Shown here in pieces: positions 50,233 through 62,300 of a stretch of DNA of 64,000 bases. A model generated the notes under the pieces. It saw nothing but the letters and a program-made list of their open reading frames with translations. It was not told the DNA's origin and searched no databases. A program made the translations under genes and the position numbers. Position 1 is the stretch's first letter; each line of letters starts with the position of its first letter. This DNA comes from Kryptolebias marmoratus. Lineage: Eukaryota > Chordata > Actinopteri > Cyprinodontiformes > Rivulidae. Location: NCBI RefSeq assembly GCF_001649575.2, contig NC_051452.1, positions 7,461,132 to 7,525,131 of the forward strand. The letters are read 5' to 3'.

Positions 50233-50237
50233 ATGCA

Positions 50238-50378
50238 TCACGCTGCTTTGTCCTGCAGACTTGTGTGCAGCTTCACTCCGAACATGGCCTCCCACTGAGT
50301 CCTGACCCAGGCCAGCAGAGCCTGGAGGAGCTCGGGGCTCTCCGAGCGCACACTCCACGTCCTCTCCTGTTTCACCGT
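50238..50378 (-). CDS. stk11ip: stk11ip last coding exon
   Basis: A 141-nt stretch from a TTTCCTGCAG acceptor to TGA at 50238. It encodes 46 residues including SPELLQALLAWVRTQWEAMF, like human LTALLAWIREPWEELF near the protein's C-terminus. Confidence 0.9.
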   Translation of the reverse strand, partial: TVKQERTWSVRSESPELLQALLAWVRTQWEAMFGVKLHTSLQDKAA

Positions 50379-53300
50379 CTGCAGGAAACATGAAGAAACA
50401 ACATGAGAATCCAACCTGACGCGTTGGACGATTCCAAGCTTCTGCAGGGAGGAAGAGCCTTCGGAGCGCCTCGGAAAGGCTGAGTCAGCTGTTTTCTGGA
50501 CTCTAAATCGGCGTCCTTTAAGCTATTTTAAACATTCACATTTCAAAACGTTCAGCTCATTCAGATCGTTGCAGCTGCGACTTTGGATTTTTGTAATTTT
50601 GTTGAAATATTTAACTTTATTTACATTTTTTTTTCTCAATGAAATAAATGGAAAACTTAGCATCGCTGCTTCATTTTTAGCTTTTAGCTACCGTTTTGCT
50701 AATTTTAGCACCAAACTGAACAATATAAACGACCTCAGACTCACTGACCTCGTCGTAAAGCTTCAGGTCCATTCTGCACCGGTCCGCGGGCCACAGGAGG
50801 ACCGAGCTCACGCAGCTAATGGGCAGTGTTTCCAAGATGGCGGCGCCCCCGCTGCATGGTTCGACGTTTCCATCCGCCGCCGAGCAGTTCTTCCTCCACT
50901 GGTGGTCCTCTTCGAGCAGGTAGAGGGTTTCCCGGGTCGTCAGAAGTGTCAGAGACGTCCAACGGTCCTCTGAAAGAAAAAAAAACGTAAAAAAAAAAAG
51001 ATTTTAATGAAAGTCTCAGAAAACAAAATTACCTTTGATAAGCTTTGGAGTCAACTCTATTCAAGATGGACGCCACAGCTAATCGACCTTAACAGACACA
51101 AAAATGGGTTCAAAATATGACGTGGTAGTAGCTGAGAGTCATCCTCATCACACCCTCTGAGCTCCACCTGATCATGTGACATGTAGCGAGTTAATATTTG
51201 TGCACGTTTTAAAACAATTAAACATGTCAAAGTGAAAATCATTGTGTTCAAATTTGTCTAAAATCAGACAGTTTTCATAAAACAGCTAATTTTTATATAA
51301 ATAATTCCTTATTTGCACATTCAAACATCAAATATGTTGTATTCCTTCTTTAGTTTTTAATTTATAAACATTTAAAAGCAACTAAATTGTTTGGGGTAAC
51401 CAGTCTTTGTTTAGCTTATTTTAACACTTCCAAAATTAGTAGTTAAATCTTTCACTTCGTTTTACAAAAAAAGGAACGGTAATAAGCTTTAGTTTGACTT
51501 TTTAGCCCACATTACATGCGTCTGCAGCACGCCGTTAGCAGGAAGTGGAGCTGGAGGTAAAAAGAAGGAGAAACAGAAGAAAAGGAGCAAAATGCTGCAC
51601 CGATGCCTTCACAAAAAAAAGGCAGGAAAAGTCTAATTTCTCATCTCTTCTGCATGCAACAATGGGATTACACAAGTGATGAACTTTGGCAAGTTAGTAA
51701 TGATACTCCTTTTAAATTTTTCCACCAAAAAACACATTTAAAGGTGACATCAACAGGACTGGACTCAACTCTTTTTCCGTTTTTATTCCCCAGCCACAAA
51801 AATCTAATTTATTTTGAAGTTTTTCAATGAGTTTGGAATTCAAATATCCAAAATTGTTTACTTTTTTATGCCAGAATGTCTTTCAAACTTAACTAGCAAA
51901 TGTTACTCAGAATTCTGGTAAAAATTCCTGCAGAAAATATAAAAAAACAACAACTTTTACTGGTGTTTGAATATAAAAACACCAGTTGAAGTCGGAAATA
52001 ATCGTATTACACTAACAGAGCTCTGCAGCCCAAGTGCATGTCTTTCTTCATGTGAAAAAATGATTGATAATAAACATTTCTAAGCAGACTTTTAGACCAT
52101 TTAGCTTTGTTGAAAAATTTTAGGCAAAAACTGTAAATCTGTCTCCTTGTCCTGGCGTTAACTTGGTAAAAAAATACTCCCAAAAGTTGGGATTTTTTGG
52201 TCATCTTCCTGACTCATCTCTTCCAAGGAAAAAAAAAAGGAATTTTAAAAGAAAACACCTGGTTGCGGTGACATGAAATATGTAATTAGTCTCACATTAT
52301 TTAAAGTGTGAAGGAGTATTATTCAACACGAGGTTCAGACCTCACAGAATCACAGTTAAACCCCCCGACTCGGTGGCGTATTTACGACACGAAATGTTCA
52401 GAGTTTTGACCTTTTAACCTCTGGTCTTGTTCTGCAGGCGACAGCTACGGATCCCTGATGTTAGGAAGGCTTCAGAAAGGGTCCGGGACATGTTAAAACC
52501 ATGCCAGACGAAATTCCACAGCCGTGCTCAGCTGTGCTCAGCCTCCAGCCACCTTGGCTTTTAATTTAAATATTTCTGCTGTCGCGCAGGCCGATGCACA
52601 CCCTGCAGCCCCGATACATTTGGTCCTAACCACATGCATGCAAATACAGTCATCTGTCAAAGCCACGGAGTCTAAACAGTGTATTTCTGCCTCATTTATT
52701 GGCGAAGGTTAACGTGGCTCGTTGACAGGCGCCTCACGTCAGCGGCTGGCCACAAATCACCTCCTGTTTTCTACATTTTGCTCCTAGCATTTCTTGTCTT
52801 AATGGAAATGAAACCGTGTTTCTTTTCTGTTTGTAATCCTCTCTGTTAGCGGGACATCGTGTCGCTTCAGAGTCCCTAAGGATCGACAGAATTACAATCA
52901 CATTTTAGCCCTTCGCACGTCAAAACGTTCAGCTCTTTTACTTTTTAAAATATTTACCTTTATTTACAAGCACTTTCCCCGTAAAACCTGTAGAGATTTA
53001 TTTAATTTATTTAAAACTTTCTATTTGAAATATGTTTCTGTTCCTTCTGAAATAAAAAAGCACCGTCTAAGCTGCTGAGGCAAGAACTCCAGCCGCCATC
53101 TTGGTAGGTGCTACCAAGTAGCAAAGCAACTATTTCACGGGATAATTATTGCTAAAACCTGCCAAACCAGACGGACATATTTGCGCATGATTAGCACAAT
53201 TTGTTTTGCGAAGACGATGCAGAGAGAGCGGATAACGGGTGCAAACGATGCGCAAAAAAACCCCAAAACGGGCGCTGCACAGTTTTATTAAATCTAGGCC

Positions 53301-56300
53301 ATAGTCGTCTCCTGCTTTTATTTTAGTTTTTAAAGTGCTGAAAAGTGTAGTTCCCAAAGTTGGGGTTGGGACTTCACTGTGGGCCATAAAACACAGAGTG
53401 GGAATCTTTTGGATAATTTCGAAAAAACAAAGTTACATTTCAAAATGATTGCGGCGGGCATACTTTCCACCACAATTGCTACAAAGAATAAAAACAATGG
53501 CGTTGTGGTTGTTGAGACTGTGCTGTCATGATGTCCTTATTTATTATGGATATTAGCAAAGTCTATATTAAAAACTAGAAAAGTCAGATATTGTAAGCTG
53601 AAAAGTTTGGAAACCTTTGTGTTAAATGTTCATTTTTTTGTCTTTATGCCATGAAAAGCAGGTGATAATGTAATTGCCTGTGTGTATAATCGTCCATGAG
53701 GTCGTTTATCTGTCTGGCCATTAGCGAAACATCTTGTTAACCAGGATTTCAATTTTATTTAGGATGTCTACCAGCTAATCAACATGAGCTCGGTCAGTTT
53801 TACAGACATTAAGCTAAAATTTGGCGCAGCAGTAGCTGAGAGTCATCCTTAATGGATACGCTAACGGAGCAGGCGTGCAAAGCAGTGGGCGACATGCATT
53901 CCTCTACCTTCTGACGTCACGTGATTCCCAGAAACAACAGGCTCGACTGTTTGTCCCGAGTCAAACCTTGCATGCCACTGCGCTCGAAATGTGTCCTGAA
54001 ATCTTATCGTTCTCAAAACAAATCTTGCAAATGAGGCTCAAAAGCAAAACACAAAAAAAAAGGAGGGCGCTGATGAAAGCAGATTCCCGCCCCTCCGGTA
54101 CAGAGTAGCGTTCCGTTTGATTATCAGCTGGGCTTCAGCGGATCTGTCACCTCGCAGGACAAAAGCCAGAAGATAGAAGAACTGCAGCTGTCCGTCCTCC
54201 ACATCTGCCTGGATGTCTTCACACACGAGAGGCCTGAGAGATCAAAAGACACCAAGTGTTAGTGCATCATAAATATTCAGAAAGATCAGATTCCGCCGAA
54301 ACTGCGGCGGCTTGCAGCTGTCAGGTGCCGCTCCGTCGGATGGAAGCACTTAAACGTCGAGTGAACTTCCCAGTAACTGTGCAACAAAAGGAAATAATTG
54401 ACAGAATAACGTCTGATGGGACTTGGGTTGCGCAAACACTTGGAAGTGTGTTTTAAATCTGTGGTTAGCTGCATCACAACACATCAAGGAGCCGTTTTTG
54501 ATTTGCGTTCAACTTTTTGATTGTCGAGCTGAAGAGCCCAGATGAGAAAACAGAGACGTTTCAGGCGTTTGTTGTGCGGCGGTACCAAAGTGCTGCTCGG
54601 GATGAAAAGCTGGGGTTTGTCCGTCAAAGTCCCGTTTCCCTCCCCCCTTCATCTAAAAGGACATTTGTGTTTATTTAAACTCAAATTAAACACCTTTCCT
54701 TCAGGGCTGCTTCAAAAACACACACAGCCTTTCAGCAGAAATAAAAGGTTTGAAGAACACGACATGTTTTTTGCACATGAGAGAAAAAAACCAAAACCTC
54801 GCCCGCCGCCTTTCATTTTATTTCACGAGATGTGTGAACGCTCAGAGTATGTGCTGAGGACGACTCTCAGTTACTGCCACGTAAACTTCCCCTCATCAGC
54901 TGTAATTCTGAGCAAGTTAGGACCACGTTTGTGTCGGCTAACGTCAATCAGCCGCGGCTTGGGTTGACTTCTAGAGGCTCGGGCGGTGATTACTTTCTGA
55001 GAGTTTCGTTAAAATCTGTCCACGCATTCAAGAGATATTTTGCTAACAGACTAACAGTTAACGTGTAGAGCTTGGAATATGTGCTGGGCACGAATCTCAG
55101 CTACTACCACACCACGTTTTAGCTCACAATATCTGCAAAACTGACTGAGTTTTTTGGTGTTGGAAAATTGTGGCGGCCATTTTGAGATTTGTCCAGATGA
55201 CATTAATAGTTCGAGCCAAAGATTTAAGCAAATCATACATTGTGTCGTGCTCTAAGTACGTATTCGGGATGACTCTCAGCTACTACCACACGAAATCTGA
55301 GCTGGATGTCTGTGAAATCGTCTGAGTTGGAGCCATTTTTGCGTTCGCTCATGTAGCGACCATCTTGAATTGAAGTGACTCCAAAAGTTAATCCGTTGTA
55401 GACGTGCGTCTAGCGCCGACTTCCTGAGAGTTTCATTAAAATCCATCCACTGGTTCATGAGATATTTTGCTAACAGTATGAACAAAAAGACCGCTTCACG
55501 GCGGGCGACAGAAAAGCAACTTTTTTTTTCCTGTGAGAAGAAAAACAGAAGTAACACAACGCTGCTACTTTCTGAGTCCGAGAGAAAAACACACAATTAA
55601 AAGGTGTAAAAAAACGAAAAGGTGTCGATAACAAACTACACGGTCGAGGACGCGCATGCTCCACGAGTCGCAGCGCGGCACATGTTGCCAATTAAGATGT
55701 GGTTTACCAGCTAATTTAGCGAGGCCGCTTTACAAAACAAAGTCTAAAAGAAGCTGATTGTAATCAACTAAAGATGTGTCAGAAATGTGCAGCGTTCGAG
55801 CTTCTCTGTTTAACCTACGCCGCGGACAAATGTGCACAACACTGTTCAGACCGCAGCTTTCAGCATCCGCACAAATAAAATCACAGAGTCCTGCTGCTTT
55901 TTTCCCTCCCCTCGCTGCATCCAGCTCCTCGACAAAGACGTACCAGAGGTGGTGCTGCGGGGACAGCCTGGTGGTTGAGATGGACCGCAACTTGCTGTCT
56001 GGCCTGTGGGACATCTCACGAACGATTCCTGCGGAAATGAGGACACGTTTAAAAACGCAAAATATGCAGAACATTCATAAAAAAAAAACCCAAAAAACGA
56101 CATTTAACCGACGTTGAAGTAACTCCTCCCAGTCGTTTGTGACCCTGGGGTGATCTTAGCGAAGCAACTGTTGCTGCTTATTTATCTGGGAAGGGTCAAA
56201 GGTCGTTTCCACCGTTCTACATAGAGAAAACATTTAAGACCAGGAGTGGACGTCTCACCCCAACGTCAGACCGTGCAGTGCTCGAAGAAATGAGCTCCAT

Positions 56301-59300
56301 CTCAGACTCTACAGGCCTCAGACAGCAGGTTAAAGGTCAAAGGTCATGACAGGACAATTAAACAAAGACTAAACAAGCATGGCTTGTTGGAATGGGTTGT
56401 CAGGAGAAAGTCTCTTTTACTAAAAAAGGATTATTGCACCACTTTGGTTTGTAAAGTTGCATCCGAATGAACAGGACTTCTGGAACAAAACAAGACCAAA
56501 GTGGAGCTGTTTACCCATAATGCACCCATAATACATGGTTGGTGAAAACCATGGACATGTATTAAAGCTGGACTCCATTTGGAATACCACCCCCTCCGTG
56601 TACACAAACGGGACATTGTCCTTTTTAAAAAAAAAAACAACAAAATCCATCTGAAATGATTTTTTTTCAGGTCTTGCCTTCTTACCTTACTGCCGTATGT
56701 TTGATTTTTTTTTTTTTTCTAACACATTTAGCTGTGATTAGTTATTTCATACCTAAAAGACAAGTCATGTGACACTGGAAAAGACCTCATACCAACTGTT
56801 AGGCATGGTGGTGGAGGTATGATGATTTGGGCTTGTTTTGCAGCCACAGGACCTGAACTCCTCTGCAGACCAAAGGATTTTGGAGTGAAATGTGAGGCCA
56901 TCTGTCCGGCAGCTGAAGCTTGGACCAAACAGGACAATGAACCCGACCACAACATCTAATCTACAACAGAACGGGTCCAGTCAGAGTCCAGAACCTCAAC
57001 CGGACTGAACTTCAGAGAGCCGAGCAGAAACAAATATCTGCTAGCCTCAGGGAACAAAAGACGATTGGGTCAAACAGACTCAAAGTCCTACAGGAAATCA
57101 TTTTTGATTTCAGATGATGTTTAGGGGGAGGTTTTAAAGATGGTACAGTCGGATCCTACATGGAGGTCACAGCACTAAAGCCAGGCTCCAAAAATCATCT
57201 GCCACGGCGTCCCCCCCATGGGCGCGAACGATGTCGACAGGCCACGGCAAATTACTCAAACGTGTCGCGGAGCCGTCCCGCCATGGAGACGTCCTGGTCT
57301 GAAATTTTCCTGATGTTATCAAACGTAACCGGAGAGGACACGGCACCTAACGCCCTAAGGTGTGGCCTTCTTCTTAGGCTCTCTCCTGCTGAAAAGGACT
57401 TAAAAACAATCAGAAGCTGCTGGCCAAGGGTCTAATAATGCTCAGTTTGTTTAAAAAAGTCCCACAGAAAACAGAGTTCTTGCTGTTAAAGGAGGTTCAA
57501 CAAGCTGCTGGATCCTGGACTGGACTTTTCACACAGTTTAACACACAATGACACGGTGGATGTGTTCGATTTGAAAGATTTCTCGAACCTTGTAAAGACC
57601 AGACCCTTTTGATCGCGCCCTGAGACGTAAAACTTTAGAATTAAGAGGACCGTCGTTCTTTTTTTCCCATGACCGTCCCCTGTTGTTGTGTCTAAGGCTC
57701 GTGACTACGCTAAACTGGAAGATAAAGAACATGTGGTTGAGATTGTTCAAGTGTCTAACTCAACTCAAACCATGTTTTTTCCAAAACAAAGTCAGACTGA
57801 GAAAATATCAAAACTTGCACAACAGCCTGAGAAACAAACCCATCCTTGGAATTGAATAAGTCATTCTTGCCAGGACTTATGTTCTGTTGCTGAGATTTAC
57901 ACATGTTTTAGTCCAAGGCGCTATTTATTTCTGCATATTTCCCATATTCTAATCCCCCCACATATGTCTGGATTTAGTCGATTTTTAAAAGTAAAGCTGC
58001 ATGAAGCTCTATCTGGTCCTCATTTCATTTTTTCCATACTGTGCAGGAAGCCTGTAATGAACTGCAGTCCTAAATCAAACCTACATTCTTTTCTCTTTGG
58101 TCCAGACTATTGTGGAAAAACAGAGCGTGTCCTCAATGAAATATCCCACAACCGAATATCTAAAAACAATTCCAAAACCGAAGAATGGAAGGAAGGGGGG
58201 GGGGGACGGAGACTTATCTGAAAACCAAAAGATTCATTCGGTGACCACAGGAAATCGAATAAAAATGCCCGAGATTCCTGGTGACGTGAGCAGTTCGGAG
58301 TTGCTGAAACTGCCGGGAAAGTGAAAAGTTTGGTTTCACTGTTCAAACCGGGGGGAAGTCAAACGCTTCTTCGTTCTCACTTTCATGAGACATTTAGGGC
58401 GAAGGCAAAGACTTGGAGGGGGGTTGTTTACATTTATACCAGCGAGCTCAAGAAAGCGGATCGTAAAAAACAAAAACAATCAGTAAAGGTATACGCTTAA
58501 GATAATGTCAAGGCCAAATAATAGGCCAAAAGCAAGACGAGGAATTCTTCTGCTATTGAAGCGAAAACAAGAAAGCCAACTCCGGTTGCAGGTGTAACGT
58601 TTCAGCTCCATTCAGCAGCAGGTGAGAAAACGTCGGGAACTCGATCTGCCGGGTCACGACAACAGAAAGGGAAGCGCGGAGCGGAGGAAAGTACGACGGC
58701 TTTTTAATAAATGACACTTTAAAAACAAAAATTAAAAAGGGACACGAAGGAGGGGAGGGCTAGACCAAAATAACCATGTGTCCTTCTCCCCCTGCCGTCC
58801 TGTTACTTTGTATTTTTACAAAGAAGTCCGCTTGCTTCTGGTTCTGCTACTGTCACAGAAAACAAACAGCTCACGACACTTCTGCCAAAATTGTGTTTTT
58901 ACTTGAAGGTAAAATAGCTCCTCTGGATCAAATGGTTGCATAACTTGGGACATCCTGAGTCCGCCTTAAAACTAACGTTTCTGCAGAAACAAGCACATCC
59001 AAACATGTTTTCTACTTTTAAATCAACAAACAAAAACGCTGGACCACTTAGCCAAATGTGTATTAAACTAACAACTGATATTTGAACTGTTCAAGGATTT
59101 ATTAAATGTAATAAAAGGCGTTTCAGGCCAGAGTTTTAGACTGAGATCGTCTTACGTTGAGAAATGTTGTACTTGAAAACAACCCTATTTGTGATCAAGA
59201 CGCCACGCTCGGAGTATGTGTTGTGAATGACTCTCAGCTACTACCACACCAAATCTGAGCTCAATATCTGTGAAACCGACTGAGCTACGACCACAGCTGT

Positions 59301-62300
59301 CAGTTAGCTGTCATTGAAACCTGTCCACCGGTTTGTGAGATGTTTTGCTAACACACAGGCAGACGCAGGCGAAAACATTATCGCCTCGGCCTTCTGGCGG
59401 CGAGCGGTGTAAATGTAATCCGCCTCAGCTGTGTAACGTGTCAAACAGTGGTGTGCGATTTGCTTTCATGTGAAAGTGATCAGGGGGGATTTGCTGTTGA
59501 TGTTGGAAGCAGCCGGAGAGTGTGAAAGCGGAGGAAGCTGCAGCGCTGACATGCAGCAGAGCACCGGCCGCCGCTGCCAGCTCGGCTCTAAACACGCTCC
59601 GCCTGCCAGCCGCCCTTTGTTTCCTCGTGACTGCAGGCTTTGGATGGCACCTCGCTCGACCGCCGACACGTTGTTTAAACCCGACGCTCGCCGCGTCTCC
59701 TCAGCAGAGCGGAAAACGAGGACCCGAGTCCTGGAGACGAACGAGACGGGCAAAATAAAAGCAAATCATTTGCTTTAATCGTGTGTCTGTCCGTCCGCAA
59801 AATATTAAACTGACAGGAAATAACTACAAGATGTGCATCTACAACTGCTCACCTACTGGAGTAAATTCAATTCAAGATGGCCGCCACAGTTTTACAGATA
59901 ATGCATACTTGCCAAGTGTCCCGCATTGGTCCCACATTTAGCTCCCCCTGTCCCTTGTCCCTTGGCCAAAAGTCCCGCATCTGGCCCTCACACACCACAC
60001 TTTGTATTTCTCATGCACACGGCCTTTTTGTCACTTTAACACTATATTTAGCGAGTTTTCAGATCCCTCTAGCATTTTTTTAAAGCGACTAGCGACAAAT
60101 CTAGTGACTAAATGTGAGAAAGCACTCATTCTGCAGCGTACCGTAAGCCCCGCCCACTTCCCCAAGCACTGACAGCTGTCAATCTCCCAGCAGGGAGGAG
60201 ACCCGCTCCACTGTGTCCACAGTGGAGCGCGATTGTTTTTGTGTGAGTCGTGTTGTCATCTGATGACAGAGAGCTAAAGATGGAGAGGCAGAAAGATAAA
60301 GATGTAGGCATGAAAGAAAGCTTTTCAAAGTGGTGGAAAGACAGCAGGAAGTTCTGTCTGAGCATAAAGAGGAGGCCTGGAAATGTTCAGGTTAGCTAAA
60401 GCTACTAATTACTAATAAATAACAAGTTACAGCTGTTTACTGATCAGTATTTACAATATAACAGCTGAGAGGATGGAGAGACAGATCAAAACTTTGGGTC
60501 ACGCTATGTTGTCCCACACTGACATTCTCAAATGTTGGCAGGTATGATATGGAGCTAAAATTTAGCGTGGTAGGAGCTGAGAGTCCTCCTCAGCTTGTCA
60601 CATGACGAGATGTAGCATAAAGGTTTGACCAAAACGGCTAAAACTCTGTCGTTTCTCAGCATAAGGTGACCTCAGTCCAAAACTCTGGTATGAAAAGTGG
60701 CGGGCGATATGCATTCCTTCAAGCAACGCTCGGTCTTTAAATCAGTTCCTGTTTCTGGAGCAGCTGTGACCTGATTACCTTCTCCCAACAAGAGAAAGCC
60801 ACAGCTGAAGGAGCGTGTTTTGGCTTCAGATTTGACTGGTTTGGTGCTATCGCTCAGGTTTCAACAGAAATTGCGTCAAACTCGGTTTAAAAAACAACAA
60901 CAACAAAAAAAAAAACTGTCCTGGTTATAACCACATCCTTTCTGTCTTTTCCAGCCAGCGAGTCTATCGTCATCCCAGTTTGTGGTTTTAAACTTTGTCC
61001 ACATGCTGGAAGTCGACTCGGTTAAATGTAATCAGACAAAAATATTTCAACAGCTGTATTTAGGTTAATTTGGCATAAAATTTGACTGCACATAACAAAC
61101 ATCGCGTACCTCACATGTAAACCAGAAACATCTGAGCCGATTCATCTTTTATGGATGCACCTGGAAGCTTGCAAACATTGTTCGTGTTCTTCAAGAACGA
61201 GACTCGGAGGCGTTGTCGAGGGCAATCATTTTCGGCCACAAAACAATACAAGGAAGTAAATGAGCTGTTTATGGATTCAGACCGAAGGCGGGGAGAGGGA
61301 GGACGAAAGACAAGAAAGAAAAGTTAGTTTTGGCTGTAAGTGGAAAACAAAACTGAAGAGGGTGTAGATTTAACGAGAGAAAGCGCTGAAGGCCTGGTGG
61401 AAGTAGCTAAAGAAACTGAAATGAGGCGTTAAAGCTAAAAGAAGCAAAGCACGAGATAAAACCTAAACGTAGCAAAAACGTAGAAAAAGGCTATCTAACA
61501 AGCAGAATGAAGCAAAAGCTAAAAGTTGCACGATGGTGACTAAAAGCTAAAAGCAGCAAAAGGTTTGCTAACAGCTACAGTAAAAGAATGACAGCTAGAA
61601 GTAGCAAAAGGCAAGCTAAAAGATAAAAGCAGTGAAAGACTAGCTAAAAGTAGCAAAAAACTAAAAGCAAATGAACTAGCTAGAAGCTTAAATTCACAAA
61701 AAGGTAATTATCAACTAAAAAGGGGCAGGAATGTAGCCGAAAGCTAAGCAGTGGCTGGTAGCTATAGGCTAAATACAGCAAAAGCCTTGATAAAATGGGT
61801 CGCTAAAAGTAGCAAAAGGGAAGTCAAAAGCAGCAAACGGTTAGCTAGAAGCTAAAGCTACCAAAGGCAAGCTAACAACTAAAAGTAGAAGAGTGGTAGC
61901 TAACAGCTAAAAGTAGCAAAAAGCTACATAACAACTAAAACTGGCAGAATAGTAGCTAAAGCTAAAAGGAGCATAAGAGGACAAAAACACAGCCAGGATG
62001 CAGAAGCAGGAATTGAAGTTTATCTTTATGGGTTTTTTTAAGGAGAATATTTGCAAATAAAGGTAAATATTTTTTAAGGAGTTAAAGTCACCGCAGCCAT
62101 CTCCCGAACAAGCTGAACGTTTTGACACACGAACGGCTAAAATATCACAAAATACACAGAGTTAAAAAACAAAAACACGTATGGGAAAAAAAAAACAAAA
62201 AGACAGAAAAACAACAAGCGTGAAATGCTAACTCAGCATTCACAAATTAAGAGCTTTATGTTCACACGCTCCACCCCCTCGCAAAGATTCATGACTTTTG

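Larger units (their letters stand above)
43909..50237. other. Gene-poor interval between connexin and stk11ip
   Basis: Contains a CTC-repeat, an hAT-like end, an AGCTAAAA-type repeat, an AT microsatellite and a family A copy. The stk11ip 3' UTR must occupy its right end but I cannot fix a poly(A) site. The open frames at 45729-46101 and 47983-48389 show no domain and I do not call them genes. Confidence 0.5.
50979..54150 (-). other. stk11ip intron with family A fragments
   Basis: Most of a 3.2-kb intron. It contains minus-oriented family A fragments at about 51035-51175 and 53765-53860. No exon is seen. Confidence 0.6.

Noticed and set aside
54038..54150. Extension of the stk11ip exon beyond 54151
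   Set aside because: The frame stays open, but the donor at 54151 gives the correct phase and a gap-free match to the next exon; the extension only superficially resembles the conserved strand.
57160..57435. 91-residue plus-strand frame
   Set aside because: No domain and directly downstream of a Tc1-like remnant inside a stk11ip intron.
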